From an uncultured Fidelibacterota bacterium (GTDB lineage Bacteria > Fidelibacterota > Marinisomatia > Marinisomatales > TCS55): DNA of 54,046 nucleotides. Position 1 is the stretch's first letter, and the number at the start of each line of letters is the position of its first letter. The notes below the pieces were generated by a model. The model saw only the letters and a program-made list of their open reading frames with translations. It made no database searches and was not told where the DNA came from. The stretch covers positions 1 to 54,046 of the forward strand of contig CAJWZD010000013.1 of NCBI GenBank assembly GCA_913049685.1. Direction: 5' to 3'. Below, one piece after another: positions 18,911 through 28,999 of the stretch. Position numbers and translations under genes: made by a program.

Positions 18911-20870
18911 ATTTTTTGTACCAATCTACTAATCTATTCATATAATCTAATTGGTGGGGTCTTTCTAATAAGCCATGTGGTTCTCTAGGATACAAAACAA
19001 ACTCTGTTTCAATATTTTTAATTTTTAAAGCTTGCCAAAGCTCCATGCCTTGCTCTGGATGAACTCTAACATCACGCATACCATGGATGATTAGTGTTGG
19101 TGTTTTGGCTTTATTTATATGCGACAAAGGTGACCTGTCCCAATGCAATTGTTGATTGTCGAACCACCATTGATTCCAATGAACAACTGACATTTCATAC
19201 GGAATATCGGTCGTACCTATAAAGCTTATCATATTGGTCAATCCCGCTCCAACCATCGACGCTTTAAATCGTGATGAGTACTTTGTTGCTGCTAAGGCAG
19301 AAAAATAACCACCATAAGACCAGCCGCCTGTACCAACCTGATTCTCATCAACAAAACCTTTTTTAATTAAATTATCAATGCCCTGAAGAACATCGATAAA
19401 CTCCTCACCACCAAGGTCATCATGATCTGCTTTTGAAAATTCTACTCCTCTTCCAGCACTTCCTCTATAATTTGGCTCTAAAATAAAATAACCATTGGCT
19501 GCTAACAATTGAACTGGATATGTTGGTCTTGTATTCCAGCCATCCTGGCTAACACCTTCAGGTCCACCATGAATCTGAAGAATCAAGGGGTATTTTTTTC
19601 CATCGCGATACACCAATGGATAGGTTAGTACGCCCTCAATTGTTTTGCCGTCTCTTGCCTTCCAAGATATTGTTTCTTGTTTTGATAGCTGTATGTTAGA
19701 TAATGCTGGGTTTGAAAAAGTTATTCTTTTCATTTTTTTAGAATTATATAAACCAACATACAGTTCATTTGGGTTCTTTCGACTATTTGCGGTGACAACA
19801 AGCTGTTTTGTATATCTATGAAATGAAAAGCTGGATATAATTTCATCTGGAGCTAGTACATCGTTCTGATTAAAAACATCTTCAGGAAGGTTATTTGCAA
19901 GAAATATTGTTGATAAAACGGTTTTAGTCCCTCTTTGCGATAGACCAATAACTGTTTGATCATCAATCCAATCGACATCTACAAAAGACTCCTTAAATCC
20001 TGGGGTAATCAATTTAGATTTGCCATTTTTAATATTATGAACATAGATGCTTTGAGCCAATGGGTCATTATATGATGTTGCACCTAAATAAACTAATTGC
20101 TCTGAGTTTGGAGATAGCGACATACTTGAAAGCTTTCCAGGCGTTTCAGCAATTTTTCTGGGATTTCCGCTAGGTGCCTTGACTAGGTACAAAGAACTCT
20201 CTAGATATTCAATATCAGTATCTACTTTTTCAGCGGCTTGAAAAACAATGAATTTGCTGTCTTCTGACCATTCAAATGAAGACACATTAAGGTCTTGTCT
20301 AAAAATTGTTTCATGCGATTTCGTTTCAATGTCATAAATCCACAACCGATTATAAAGCTGCTCTTTACCCATGACTACCATGTCATATCCATCTTTTTTC
20401 ATCTTTTTTGTTGCTGGGCTTTCTTCGTCTTTTGATATAAATGCTATCCATCTTCCGTTAGGGGACCATTTATAAGAACCAATACCACTTTCATGGTTTG
20501 TCAATGGAAATGCCTCGCCTCCGTCAGTTGGTATTGTGTATATCTGTGTCGACTTGTGATGAGCCTTTCTTAAAGACAAGAAAGAGAGATTGCCATCAGG
20601 AGTCCATTGTGGCGACCAACTATTATTTGGAGTTGATGTAAATTTTCTTTGATTTAGTCCATCAACATCCGTTACCCATACCTCTCTAAATGAACTTCTA
20701 CTTTTGGAGTTTTTTGAGGGGGGAACTATCTTAACATAAGCAATCCGGGTTCCACCTATATTGATAGCCGGCTGACTTATATATTCAAGATTAATAATAT
20801 CTTTAGCGGTTATTGGCTTATCTGCAAATACAAATGAAAGGCTAACAAAAAATAATAAGAATTTTTTCAT
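18900..20870 (-). CDS. S9 family (prolyl oligopeptidase-type) exported peptidase
   Basis: 656 residues with a signal peptide (FLLFFVSLSFVFA). The N-terminal two thirds is a WD40-like/TolB-like propeller (NNSWSPQWTPDGNLSFLSLR, GSYKWSPNGRWIAFISKD). The C-terminal alpha/beta-hydrolase domain carries Ser518 in GGWSYGG, Asp600 in HGMRDVRV and His632 in REPHGLL. These enzymes cleave small peptides, often after proline or as dipeptidyl/acylaminoacyl peptidases. Given the signal peptide it acts in the periplasm. It is 9 bases downstream of the penicillin-acylase-like gene, so both probably serve scavenging of external peptides and amides. Confidence 0.93.
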   Translation of the reverse strand: MKKFLLFFVSLSFVFADKPITAKDIINLEYISQPAINIGGTRIAYVKIVPPSKNSKSRSSFREVWVTDVDGLNQRKFTSTPNNSWSPQWTPDGNLSFLSLRKAHHKSTQIYTIPTDGGEAFPLTNHESGIGSYKWSPNGRWIAFISKDEESPATKKMKKDGYDMVVMGKEQLYNRLWIYDIETKSHETIFRQDLNVSSFEWSEDSKFIVFQAAEKVDTDIEYLESSLYLVKAPSGNPRKIAETPGKLSSMSLSPNSEQLVYLGATSYNDPLAQSIYVHNIKNGKSKLITPGFKESFVDVDWIDDQTVIGLSQRGTKTVLSTIFLANNLPEDVFNQNDVLAPDEIISSFSFHRYTKQLVVTANSRKNPNELYVGLYNSKKMKRITFSNPALSNIQLSKQETISWKARDGKTIEGVLTYPLVYRDGKKYPLILQIHGGPEGVSQDGWNTRPTYPVQLLAANGYFILEPNYRGSAGRGVEFSKADHDDLGGEEFIDVLQGIDNLIKKGFVDENQVGTGGWSYGGYFSALAATKYSSRFKASMVGAGLTNMISFIGTTDIPYEMSVVHWNQWWFDNQQLHWDRSPLSHINKAKTPTLIIHGMRDVRVHPEQGMELWQALKIKNIETEFVLYPREPHGLLERPHQLDYMNRLVDWYKKYVK

Positions 20871-20879
20871 GACTTCTCC

Positions 20880-23021
20880 TTAGGGCCTTTTTTCACCACC
20901 TGGTGAATACGATTTAAGCAGGTTTAATTTAATATCTTTTATATTCATCCAAACTGGTTTCATTTTATTGGTTGAAAATAGCTCAACTTGATCGTCATAA
21001 TGAATTGAAGATGAATCTAGTGTAGCTGAGCCATATTGATGAATGCTTTGTGAGCTTACCTCTCCGTTTGGACTCCATTCTACAATTTGAAAATAGCAGT
21101 CTCCGGCAATAGCTTTTCTCTGACCCTTATCTCCTTTGGTATATATTGCCCTGAGTATATCTGGTCCACCACTTAGTGGCATATTTTTATTACCTCGCTT
21201 TAATCTTTGAATCTCACCCCATCTAATATCAAATTTTCCAAAATGTTCATTTGTTTTCTTAACGCTTTCTGTTAAACGCTTCATAATCAATTCATAATTA
21301 TAAATATAGTCATCAGGATTGTATACTGGCTTAATCGCATCTAGCGCATAATGGACACCAATTGCTAGACTGTCTGTTTCATAATTCCATTCCTTAAGAA
21401 TATTGAGAACTTTATTAACATCTTTATCTATCGTTTCTGCTTCCAACAAAAATCTTTTAAGATTCCTCACCAAAACTGATGCTTCTGAATATTTAGTATC
21501 ATACTTGTAGTTGTAAAACTCATTTCGATCAATAGAAATATCACTTCCATATATTTCAATTGCTCGAAGAGCACGGTTCGTTTGAAATCTCTCGATACCT
21601 AGATTTTTTTTATATAGATTAGCATCGGGATTTTGATTGCCTGTTGTTGTGAGAAATGGGGAGCTATTACAGTTTTGTAAAAAACCAGATTTAGGGTTTA
21701 ATATTTTAGGAAGAGCCGTATAGGGTAAATAATCTTTCCACAAATTTTCTGAAGTATCACCAGATAGTGGGTCTCCTTCCCATGTATACCCATCCTTTCT
21801 TTCAGGAAACAAGGCATTGTATAGATAGAATATATTTCCTTTTTTATCTGCATAAATTGTATTGAACATTGGAATTGACATTAATTTTAAAGCATTTTCG
21901 AAGTCGTTGAAATTTTTTGACTTATTCATTCTAAACCATTGCTCTAAATATCGAAATTCATCATGCCCAGAGTATCTTATTGCAAAGAACCCATGATCGT
22001 TTTTGATAACAGGTCCATGTTTTGATCTATATACTTTTCTTTTGAATGTCCATTTAACAGGTCCCCATATTTTCACTTTTATTTTAGCTTCGGACAATTC
22101 AAAATTTTCATATTTACCATCAAAATAATATTGATTGGGATTTTTTGGATTAATAGTTAATTCATAAATATCAATTAAATCGGGACTATTTACGGTATGG
22201 CTCCATCCTAAATTTTCGTTGTGACCAACTAATACAACCGGTGAACCAGGAAAAAGGCCTCCCACCATATTCCATCCTTCATTGCTATGCAAATGGGCTT
22301 CGTACCACGCAACTGGGCCTGACCAAGGCTGGTGAGAATTAATTAATAATCGAGTATATTTATCTTCTGATCGAACTGGAGATACTGCTATAACATTTGA
22401 CCCCAACATTCTCTGATTTAGAATATTACTAGACAGTGCAGAAGAAGAATCTTTATTCTTTTTTGGATAATTACCAGATGCTAGCCCTGATAGAGCGCCA
22501 TCCAAACCAAACATTAACGGCATTCTATGTATAAACCCTGCAACTATATCTTTTCCTTGTACAGGAAATACCCCTTTAAATGCCTTATCGGGATAAAGTG
22601 ATACATAATGATTAATTCCATCCGCATATGCTTCACTAATTCGGATCACATCTTTGGATAAACCATTGTCATAATTCTTTTCAACGACGTCCCAAATTTT
22701 TAATAATTTTACCATGTAATCGTTTGAAGCTACAGACCTTCCATGGTATTCGGCCAAATCTCCTCTAGCCGCAATAAGAATATCTTGTATTGTTTTAAAA
22801 TCGTCCTCAGCATGCGCATAGCCTAAACCATAAGCAGTATCTTCGTCCTTGTCTCCAAAAATGTGAGGCACTCCCCATGTATCTCTATATATTGTTACAT
22901 TATATTTATCATACGATTTAGACGAATTATTATATTCATATGAGGTGATTGATATAAAACTATTTTCAATAATTAAAAATGTAAAAATGAATAATAATAT
23001 TTTATTTAGAACAATTACCAT
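20880..23021 (-). CDS. Penicillin acylase (Ntn-hydrolase) family protein
   Basis: 713 residues. The N-terminus is hydrophobic (signal or anchor), then come the alpha-chain motif YRDTWGVPHIFG, GLGYAHAEDD, a spacer, and the beta-chain start MLGSNVIAVSP, where Ser208 is the predicted nucleophile exposed by autocleavage. Downstream, SHQPWSGPVAWYEAHLHS, VVLVGHNENLGWSHTVNSPD and a conserved Asn region fit the family. Members hydrolyse amide bonds of acylated amines, such as acyl-homoserine lactones or beta-lactams; the substrate here is unknown. It overlaps the AlkA-type gene by 7 bases. Confidence 0.92.
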   Translation of the reverse strand: MVIVLNKILLFIFTFLIIENSFISITSYEYNNSSKSYDKYNVTIYRDTWGVPHIFGDKDEDTAYGLGYAHAEDDFKTIQDILIAARGDLAEYHGRSVASNDYMVKLLKIWDVVEKNYDNGLSKDVIRISEAYADGINHYVSLYPDKAFKGVFPVQGKDIVAGFIHRMPLMFGLDGALSGLASGNYPKKNKDSSSALSSNILNQRMLGSNVIAVSPVRSEDKYTRLLINSHQPWSGPVAWYEAHLHSNEGWNMVGGLFPGSPVVLVGHNENLGWSHTVNSPDLIDIYELTINPKNPNQYYFDGKYENFELSEAKIKVKIWGPVKWTFKRKVYRSKHGPVIKNDHGFFAIRYSGHDEFRYLEQWFRMNKSKNFNDFENALKLMSIPMFNTIYADKKGNIFYLYNALFPERKDGYTWEGDPLSGDTSENLWKDYLPYTALPKILNPKSGFLQNCNSSPFLTTTGNQNPDANLYKKNLGIERFQTNRALRAIEIYGSDISIDRNEFYNYKYDTKYSEASVLVRNLKRFLLEAETIDKDVNKVLNILKEWNYETDSLAIGVHYALDAIKPVYNPDDYIYNYELIMKRLTESVKKTNEHFGKFDIRWGEIQRLKRGNKNMPLSGGPDILRAIYTKGDKGQRKAIAGDCYFQIVEWSPNGEVSSQSIHQYGSATLDSSSIHYDDQVELFSTNKMKPVWMNIKDIKLNLLKSYSPGGEKRP

Positions 23022-23626
23022 TCAAAGGGGCCATCTATTATTTCCCAAAGATACAAACATGCTAAAGTTCTGTATGGCTTCCATTTCTGTGAACCTTTTA
23101 GCATTTCATCCTTTTTAGGAAGATTTTTCATGTTATAAAGTTTTGCATAACCCTTTTGAATGACAAGGTCGCCAGTTGGGAAAACATCGGGTCGAGCTAA
23201 AGAAAAAATAAGAAACATGTCAACTGTCCACTGCCCTATTCCTTTAACCTTCATCAGTTCTTTTCCAATAGCGGTATCATCAAGTGAATCTATATCAGCA
23301 AATTTTTTTTTAATAGCGGGCCACTCATATGCAAGTATTTGGATATAATTTATTTTTTGCCTTGATAAGCCGATTTCTCTAAGATTATTAATAGATATTG
23401 AAATAACGTCTTTTGGATTTATTATTGAAGAAGAAAAAAGTTTTTTAAATCTGTTATGAATTGCGAATGCAGACTTTGTACTTAATTGTTGGTAGATAAT
23501 ATTTCTTACCAAAGATTGGAAATGAAATTTTGTCTTACTTATTTTGGGCTCTGGATATTCTTCAATGATTTTAGCAAGTTTATTATCGGACTTGCGTAGA
23601 TGTTCGATTCCTTTTTTAAAATCCAT
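23015..23626 (-). CDS. DNA-3-methyladenine glycosylase II (AlkA-type, HhH-GPD)
   Basis: 203 residues. The helix-hairpin-helix motif is LMKVKGIGQWTVDMFLIF (about 124-141), followed by the GPD Asp153 in DVFPTGDLVIQKGY. It also has IIYQQLSTKSAFAIHNRF, normal for the family. It removes alkylated bases to start base-excision repair. It is shorter than E. coli AlkA (lacks the N-terminal domain), as in many bacteria. It is cotranscribed with the TPR gene (22-base gap). Confidence 0.92.
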   Translation of the reverse strand: MDFKKGIEHLRKSDNKLAKIIEEYPEPKISKTKFHFQSLVRNIIYQQLSTKSAFAIHNRFKKLFSSSIINPKDVISISINNLREIGLSRQKINYIQILAYEWPAIKKKFADIDSLDDTAIGKELMKVKGIGQWTVDMFLIFSLARPDVFPTGDLVIQKGYAKLYNMKNLPKKDEMLKGSQKWKPYRTLACLYLWEIIDGPFEW

Positions 23627-23648
23627 AGATTAAAACTTGAATTGGAAA

Positions 23649-24260
23649 TTATATCAGAGACTGGATCGATTTTCTTTCAGCTTCAATCTGTTTTTTATTT
23701 TCTCCTTTTTGCTCAAGAATGTCAAGTACATCAAGTGCTCTTTGATAGAGCTCTTGACCCTTAAGAACGTGCACTAATGTAAAAGTAGCAAGTCGAGGAC
23801 TAATTGAAGCTTTTTCTATCATAATATCTGCAGGAATTACTTCTTTCTTTTTATTCTTTTTTGAGGTTTTTGGAGATAAAAAATCACTAGCAAATTCGTT
23901 GCTTGGATCTACGTCCTTTGCACGCTTCCAGCTATCAGCTAAGGTGTTCTTTGATCTACCCAGTTGCTCTTGGAGAACAGGTAGTGCTGCTGCTGCTGGC
24001 TGGTGCGATGGAATTTTTTCTAATACTTTTTTTAGCAACTTTTCTGCTACATTTAGATTGCCAAGAGCCATCTCAGCTTGAGATAAAATAAATTGTCCAT
24101 CAACAGATTCTGGGTGATGCTCTAAACCAATCTCACATACTCTTTTTGCCCTAACATAGTCAGCTTTGCTTTGGTAAATATCAGCGAGAACTGGAAAAAG
24201 GACTGTATCAAAATGATCTGCAAAGTATAATTCTAATTCTGTCTGGTTGTTTATATCCAT
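23649..24260 (-). CDS. TPR-repeat protein
   Basis: 203 residues, no signal peptide. Tetratricopeptide helices cover residues 15-110 (ADIYQSKADYVRAKRVCEIG, GQFILSQAEMALGNLNVAEK) and 165-200. A Lys-rich linker (KTSKKNKKKE) lies between the two. It is a cytoplasmic scaffold with unknown partners. The ATG follows the upstream gene's stop with no gap. Confidence 0.78.
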   Translation of the reverse strand: MDINNQTELELYFADHFDTVLFPVLADIYQSKADYVRAKRVCEIGLEHHPESVDGQFILSQAEMALGNLNVAEKLLKKVLEKIPSHQPAAAALPVLQEQLGRSKNTLADSWKRAKDVDPSNEFASDFLSPKTSKKNKKKEVIPADIMIEKASISPRLATFTLVHVLKGQELYQRALDVLDILEQKGENKKQIEAERKSIQSLI

Positions 24261-24665
24261 TTATCTTCTATTTTCCTTGACCCAATTTGTTATATAATTT
24301 AATGTTTCTTCTACAGGAGTTCCAGGGCCAAATAATTTTCCCATCCCAAGACTTTCTAGTTCTTCCATGTCTTTTTTTGGTATTATTCCACCTCCAACCA
24401 GCAAAACATCATCCAATCCTTTTTCATTCATTATTTTCAAAACATTTGGAAAGATTGTCATGTGAGCATTATTAAGACTTGAAAGAGCAATTACATCAAC
24501 ATCTTCTTGAAGTGCGGATGCAACAATCATTTCTGGAGTTTGTCTCAAGCCAAGATAAATTACTTCCATGCCAGCATCTCTATATGCAGAAGCCAAAACC
24601 TTAATTCCTCTATCGTGGCCATCAAGACCTGGCTTAGCCATTAAAATTCTGATTTTTCTGTTCAT
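24261..24665 (-). CDS. Stand-alone cobalamin-binding subunit (methylmalonyl-CoA mutase C-terminal type)
   Basis: 134 residues forming just the B12-binding Rossmann domain: [18 protein letters not shown] with base-off motif Asp15-x-His17-x-x-Gly20, [25 protein letters not shown], and [15 protein letters not shown]. In split mutases this small subunit pairs with a separate catalytic chain for methylmalonyl-CoA/succinyl-CoA isomerisation. No large subunit, epimerase or MeaB gene is in the window, so the partner lies elsewhere. It could also serve another acyl-CoA mutase. Confidence 0.9.
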   Translation of the reverse strand: MNRKIRILMAKPGLDGHDRGIKVLASAYRDAGMEVIYLGLRQTPEMIVASALQEDVDVIALSSLNNAHMTIFPNVLKIMNEKGLDDVLLVGGGIIPKKDMEELESLGMGKLFGPGTPVEETLNYITNWVKENRR

Positions 24666-24684
24666 ATAACAATATTAATATTTT

Positions 24685-27600
24685 TCACTCTGAAATCCAC
24701 ACATTCTTTTTTCCGCATATGTCCCTTACTTCATCTAAAAAAGGTTTGCTTGAAGAAACTTTTATATTGTGAGCAATTATGCGTTGCATTCTTCCATTTT
24801 CACCAGACGTGTGGAACATTAATCCGCATTTACCCTTATGGTCCTTGGCTAATTTTGAAATTTTTACTATATCTAGGTTGGCGTTATTCAGGTCTATCTT
24901 AATATTTATATTCTTCGAATAAATCTCTTTAGCTTTTTTCACTGTAACAATTTCTTCTGCTATTAGCTTAAGATCGGAGAAATCAGTTTCATCTGTTTGT
25001 TTACCCTTAACAAAAACGACACTATCATTTTTAACCAAATCTTTATATTTAGAAAAAATACTGCTAAATACCAATATTTCTGCTTGCCCTCCAAGGCAGT
25101 CTAGCTTGAAAAAAGCCATCTGATTGTTCTTTTTATCAAAATGAAGTTTTAAGTCTGAGATAGCGCCACCAATTCTGACTTTATCTTGATTTCTAGGGTT
25201 TATCTTTTCCGTAAAGTCGAAATTTGAATGCTCCTCTAAGTCATCCGCATATTTTAGCAATGGATGACCTGAAATATACATACCTAATACCTCTTTTTCA
25301 TTTTCCAGCATTTTACTTTCAGGCCATTCTTCAATTTCACTTAATGTAGGCATCATTGACTGATTAGATGTCGATCCCGCACTTCCACCAAACAAATCAA
25401 CTTGATTTTTAGATTTAGCATCCTGCTCGCTTTGTCCATACCTAAGAGCAACTTCAATCTCGTTGAATTTCTGCGCCCTATTTCCTTCAAGAGAGTCCAT
25501 TGCTCCTGACATAATTAAGCTTTCTAAAACTTTTTTATTAACAGTTTTTAGAGCAACATTTGCGGTAAAGTCAAATATTGATTTGTACTTCTTTTTGTCT
25601 TGTCGAGATTCTATGATCTGTTCAAGAGCTTTAGTTCCAACATTTTTAATGGCATTAAGACCAAATGATATTGTGTTATTATTAACCGGCCTGAAATCAA
25701 TTGAAGAAACATTTACATCTGGTGGGTTTACATCAATCTTCATCTTTCGACACTCATTTATAAGTATTACAACTCTATCAATATTTGACATCTCACTTGT
25801 TAGGTTTGCACTCATAAACTCTGCTGGATAGTGTGTTTTTAACCAAGCGGTTTGATATGCAACGTAGGCATATGCTGTTGAATGGCTTTTATTAAATCCA
25901 TATTCAGCAAATTTTTCAATCAATTCATATATTTGCTTAGCGGTTTCAGGCTGAATGTTATTTTTCTTTTGAGCACCATCAATAAATTTTACTTTTAACT
26001 CATCCATTAGTTTTTTGATTTTTTTACCCATGGCTCTGCGCATTATATCTGCCTCAGCCAATGAAAATCCTGCGATCTCGTTGGCTATTTGCATTACCTG
26101 CTCTTGATAAACAATAATCCCGTAAGTTTCTTCAAGGATGTTTTCCATACTTGGATGCAAATATTGTATTTCTTTTTTACCGTGCTTCCTTTTGATAAAA
26201 TCATCAATGTTATTCATTGGTCCTGGCCTGTAAAGTGCATTCATAGCTATTAGATCTTCTATGGCTGTTGGCTTAAGCTTCTTTAGAAATTCTCTCATTC
26301 CTGATGATTCAAATTGAAAAACACCAATGGTTAGTCCTTTAGTGAATAGCTTATATACCGACTGATCATCGAATGGAATATTTTCAATATCAATATCATT
26401 GCCACCATCTTTAATTAGCTTTATAGCATTGTCAATTACAGTGAGATTGCGTAGTCCTAGAAAATCAAGCTTCAATAAGCCAAGCTCCTCAAGACCTTTC
26501 ATATCGTACTGAGAAGTAATATCTCCCTGAGTTGACTTATACAGAGGCACATAGTCTGTCAATTCGCCTGGTGCAATTACAACGCCTGCAGCATGAATTG
26601 ATGCATGACGATTCATTCCCTCTAAAACTTTAGAATAATCCAACAATTCTTTGAACTCTCCTTTTGAGGCTGCTAAAAGCTCAGGACTTTGATCTAGGGC
26701 TTCCTCTAAAGTAATATTTAGTGTGGTTGGGATCATCTTTGCTAACTTATCTGTCTCTCCAAAAGAGTAACCCAAAACTCTTCCAACATCTCTTACTACT
26801 TGTCTTGCTTTCATTTTTCCAAAAGTAATGATTTGAGTTACAGAGTTTTCTCCATATTGATTCTTTATATAATCAATTACCTCCCCGCGCCTTTCAATAC
26901 AAAAGTCTATGTCAATATCAGGCATACTTATTCTGTCAGGGTTCAAAAATCTCTCAAATAGAAGCTTATGGCGAATTGGATCTACGGTAGTAATACCCAG
27001 AGAGTATGAAACTAAGCTACCTGCTGCTGAACCACGACCTGGTCCAACTGGTATCATATTATCTTTAGCATATTTTACAAAATCAGCAGTGATTAAAAAA
27101 TATCCTGCAAATCCCATTTTCTTTATTACATTTAATTCATGATTTAGTCTTGTTTCAAGTTCAGGAGTATAATCACCATATCTATTTTGTACGCCTTTTA
27201 CACATAAAGATTTTAAATAGTGATCTGGATTTGAATTTTCTGCATCATTTGGAATTGGGAAATTTGGTAAATGATAATCACCCATTGGAATTTCAAGATC
27301 AATGCTATCTGCAATTTTCCTAGTATTTTCAATTGCTCCTTGTACATCTTTAAACATATGAAACATTTGGTCCTGAGTTTTAAAATAAAATTCAGGAGTT
27401 GCATACCTAAGCCTATTTGGATCATCTCTATCTTTTCCAGTTCCGAGACATATATGAACATCATGCGCTTCCCAATGCTCATGTTTTGCGTAGTGCGCAT
27501 CATTGGTACATACCATTGGTAAATTAAGCTCGTGACTTAATTTTTTCATATTTTCAATATTTTGTATCTCTTCCGGGATTCCATGATTTTGCACTTCAAG

Positions 27601-28122
27601 GTAGAAGCGATCATCAAAAATTTCTGAAAAACGAAGAGCTGCTTTTTTTGCTCCAGCCCAGTCACCTTTTATCATTTTTTCTGGTATTTCACCTTTCAGG
27701 CAACCAGAAAGGCAAATGATCCCCTCGCTATGCTCTTTAAGTAAATCTATGTCGATTCTTGGTCTGTAATAGAATCCCTCTAGATACCCGAGCGTTACTA
27801 GTTTCATTAGGTTTTGGTAGCCAGTATAATTTTGAGCTAATAGGACAAGGTGATTATTTCCCCATCCTCCTTCAGCTGTCGTTTTTTTGTCAAATCTGCT
27901 TCCAACAGCAACATATACTTCACAGCCAATGATTGGTTTTACTCCAGCTTTTTTTGAAGATTTATAATAAGGTATAACGCTAAAAAGATTACCATGTTCA
28001 GTAAGCGCTACAGAGTCCATGCCTAAATCATCTATGGTGTTTACAAGGGTTTGAACTGTCTGAGCACCGTCAAGCAGACTGTAGTCAGAGTGATTATGTA
28101 AATGTACAAATTCTGATTTCAT
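24685..28122 (-). CDS. dnaE: DNA polymerase III alpha subunit
   Basis: 1,145 residues, a normal length for DnaE1-type replicative polymerase. The PHP domain (1-275) shows HLHNH (8 and 10), TEH (43), GCEVY (Glu68), HLVLL (His91) and NDAH (208-210), so its metal site looks intact. The catalytic palm has PDIDIDFCIERR (Asp402 and Asp404) with VGPGRGSAAGSLVSY upstream. The fingers, HhH and OB regions (VRIGGAISDLKLHF) follow. It abuts prmC (no gap), extending the prfA-prmC operon. Confidence 0.97.
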   Translation of the reverse strand: MKSEFVHLHNHSDYSLLDGAQTVQTLVNTIDDLGMDSVALTEHGNLFSVIPYYKSSKKAGVKPIIGCEVYVAVGSRFDKKTTAEGGWGNNHLVLLAQNYTGYQNLMKLVTLGYLEGFYYRPRIDIDLLKEHSEGIICLSGCLKGEIPEKMIKGDWAGAKKAALRFSEIFDDRFYLEVQNHGIPEEIQNIENMKKLSHELNLPMVCTNDAHYAKHEHWEAHDVHICLGTGKDRDDPNRLRYATPEFYFKTQDQMFHMFKDVQGAIENTRKIADSIDLEIPMGDYHLPNFPIPNDAENSNPDHYLKSLCVKGVQNRYGDYTPELETRLNHELNVIKKMGFAGYFLITADFVKYAKDNMIPVGPGRGSAAGSLVSYSLGITTVDPIRHKLLFERFLNPDRISMPDIDIDFCIERRGEVIDYIKNQYGENSVTQIITFGKMKARQVVRDVGRVLGYSFGETDKLAKMIPTTLNITLEEALDQSPELLAASKGEFKELLDYSKVLEGMNRHASIHAAGVVIAPGELTDYVPLYKSTQGDITSQYDMKGLEELGLLKLDFLGLRNLTVIDNAIKLIKDGGNDIDIENIPFDDQSVYKLFTKGLTIGVFQFESSGMREFLKKLKPTAIEDLIAMNALYRPGPMNNIDDFIKRKHGKKEIQYLHPSMENILEETYGIIVYQEQVMQIANEIAGFSLAEADIMRRAMGKKIKKLMDELKVKFIDGAQKKNNIQPETAKQIYELIEKFAEYGFNKSHSTAYAYVAYQTAWLKTHYPAEFMSANLTSEMSNIDRVVILINECRKMKIDVNPPDVNVSSIDFRPVNNNTISFGLNAIKNVGTKALEQIIESRQDKKKYKSIFDFTANVALKTVNKKVLESLIMSGAMDSLEGNRAQKFNEIEVALRYGQSEQDAKSKNQVDLFGGSAGSTSNQSMMPTLSEIEEWPESKMLENEKEVLGMYISGHPLLKYADDLEEHSNFDFTEKINPRNQDKVRIGGAISDLKLHFDKKNNQMAFFKLDCLGGQAEILVFSSIFSKYKDLVKNDSVVFVKGKQTDETDFSDLKLIAEEIVTVKKAKEIYSKNINIKIDLNNANLDIVKISKLAKDHKGKCGLMFHTSGENGRMQRIIAHNIKVSSSKPFLDEVRDICGKKNVWISE

Positions 28123-28995
28123 TTAAATTTTAACCCTTAAAACTCTTTTGTTGTTGTTATAGTCAGATAGTAAATCAATATCTTTAAATCCTTTCGATTT
28201 AAATAAGTTCAAAACTTTTTTTGAGTGATCATTTACGCCAACCTCAAGTATCATCCAACCATGCTTTTTAATAAGCAATGGGCCAATATCTGAAAGCCTG
28301 GCATAGAACTGGAGCCCGTCTTTAAAATCAGTTAGCGCTAACTCAGGCTCAAAATCTTTTACATCAACCATTATATTTTGCATTTCATCATATGAAATAT
28401 AAGGTGGATTTGATATTAGCATATCATATTTACCTCCTGGTAAATCATTTAAAATATCAATTTTAGATAAGCTTACATTTGTTGTTTTATGATACTCGGC
28501 ATTTTCTTTTGCTTTTTCAAGAGCACTTTCTGATATATCAATAGATACTATTTGAGCATCTTCTCGTTCTAATGCTAATGAAATTGCAATACAACCTGAT
28601 CCTGTACCCACCTCAAGAATTTTAGGATTATTGATTTGCTTAATACACTCTAGAGATATATCGATAAGCCTTTCAGTCTCTGGGCGAGGAATCAATACGT
28701 CTTTGTTGAGAAAAAATTTTTTTCCGTAAAATTCCGTATTTCCAGTTATATACTGTAGGGGCATTCTCTTTAATCTTTTTTTTATCCACTTTTTAAGAAG
28801 TTTTAGCTTGATAGGTAAAACTATCTCATCAAAGTTTATATATAGGTCAACTCTTTTGTAATTTAAAAGATCACACAGCAGCCATTCGATTTCCTGTTTC
28901 GGGCTCTCAAAGTCATTTTTATTGAAATAGTCCTCCCCCCAATTGATTAAATCAATTATTCTCCAATTCTCTTTTTTATCAACTATAGCTTGCAA
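28123..28995 (-). CDS. prmC: Release factor glutamine methyltransferase
   Basis: 290 residues. It methylates the glutamine of the GGQ motif in release factors. SAM-binding motif EVGTGSGCIAISL (128-140) and substrate motif NPPY (196-199) are present, with the PrmC N-domain RMPLQYITGNTEFYG. It lies directly after prfA (4-base gap), the usual pairing of enzyme and substrate. Confidence 0.96.
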   Translation of the reverse strand: MQAIVDKKENWRIIDLINWGEDYFNKNDFESPKQEIEWLLCDLLNYKRVDLYINFDEIVLPIKLKLLKKWIKKRLKRMPLQYITGNTEFYGKKFFLNKDVLIPRPETERLIDISLECIKQINNPKILEVGTGSGCIAISLALEREDAQIVSIDISESALEKAKENAEYHKTTNVSLSKIDILNDLPGGKYDMLISNPPYISYDEMQNIMVDVKDFEPELALTDFKDGLQFYARLSDIGPLLIKKHGWMILEVGVNDHSKKVLNLFKSKGFKDIDLLSDYNNNKRVLRVKI

Positions 28996-28999
28996 TTAT

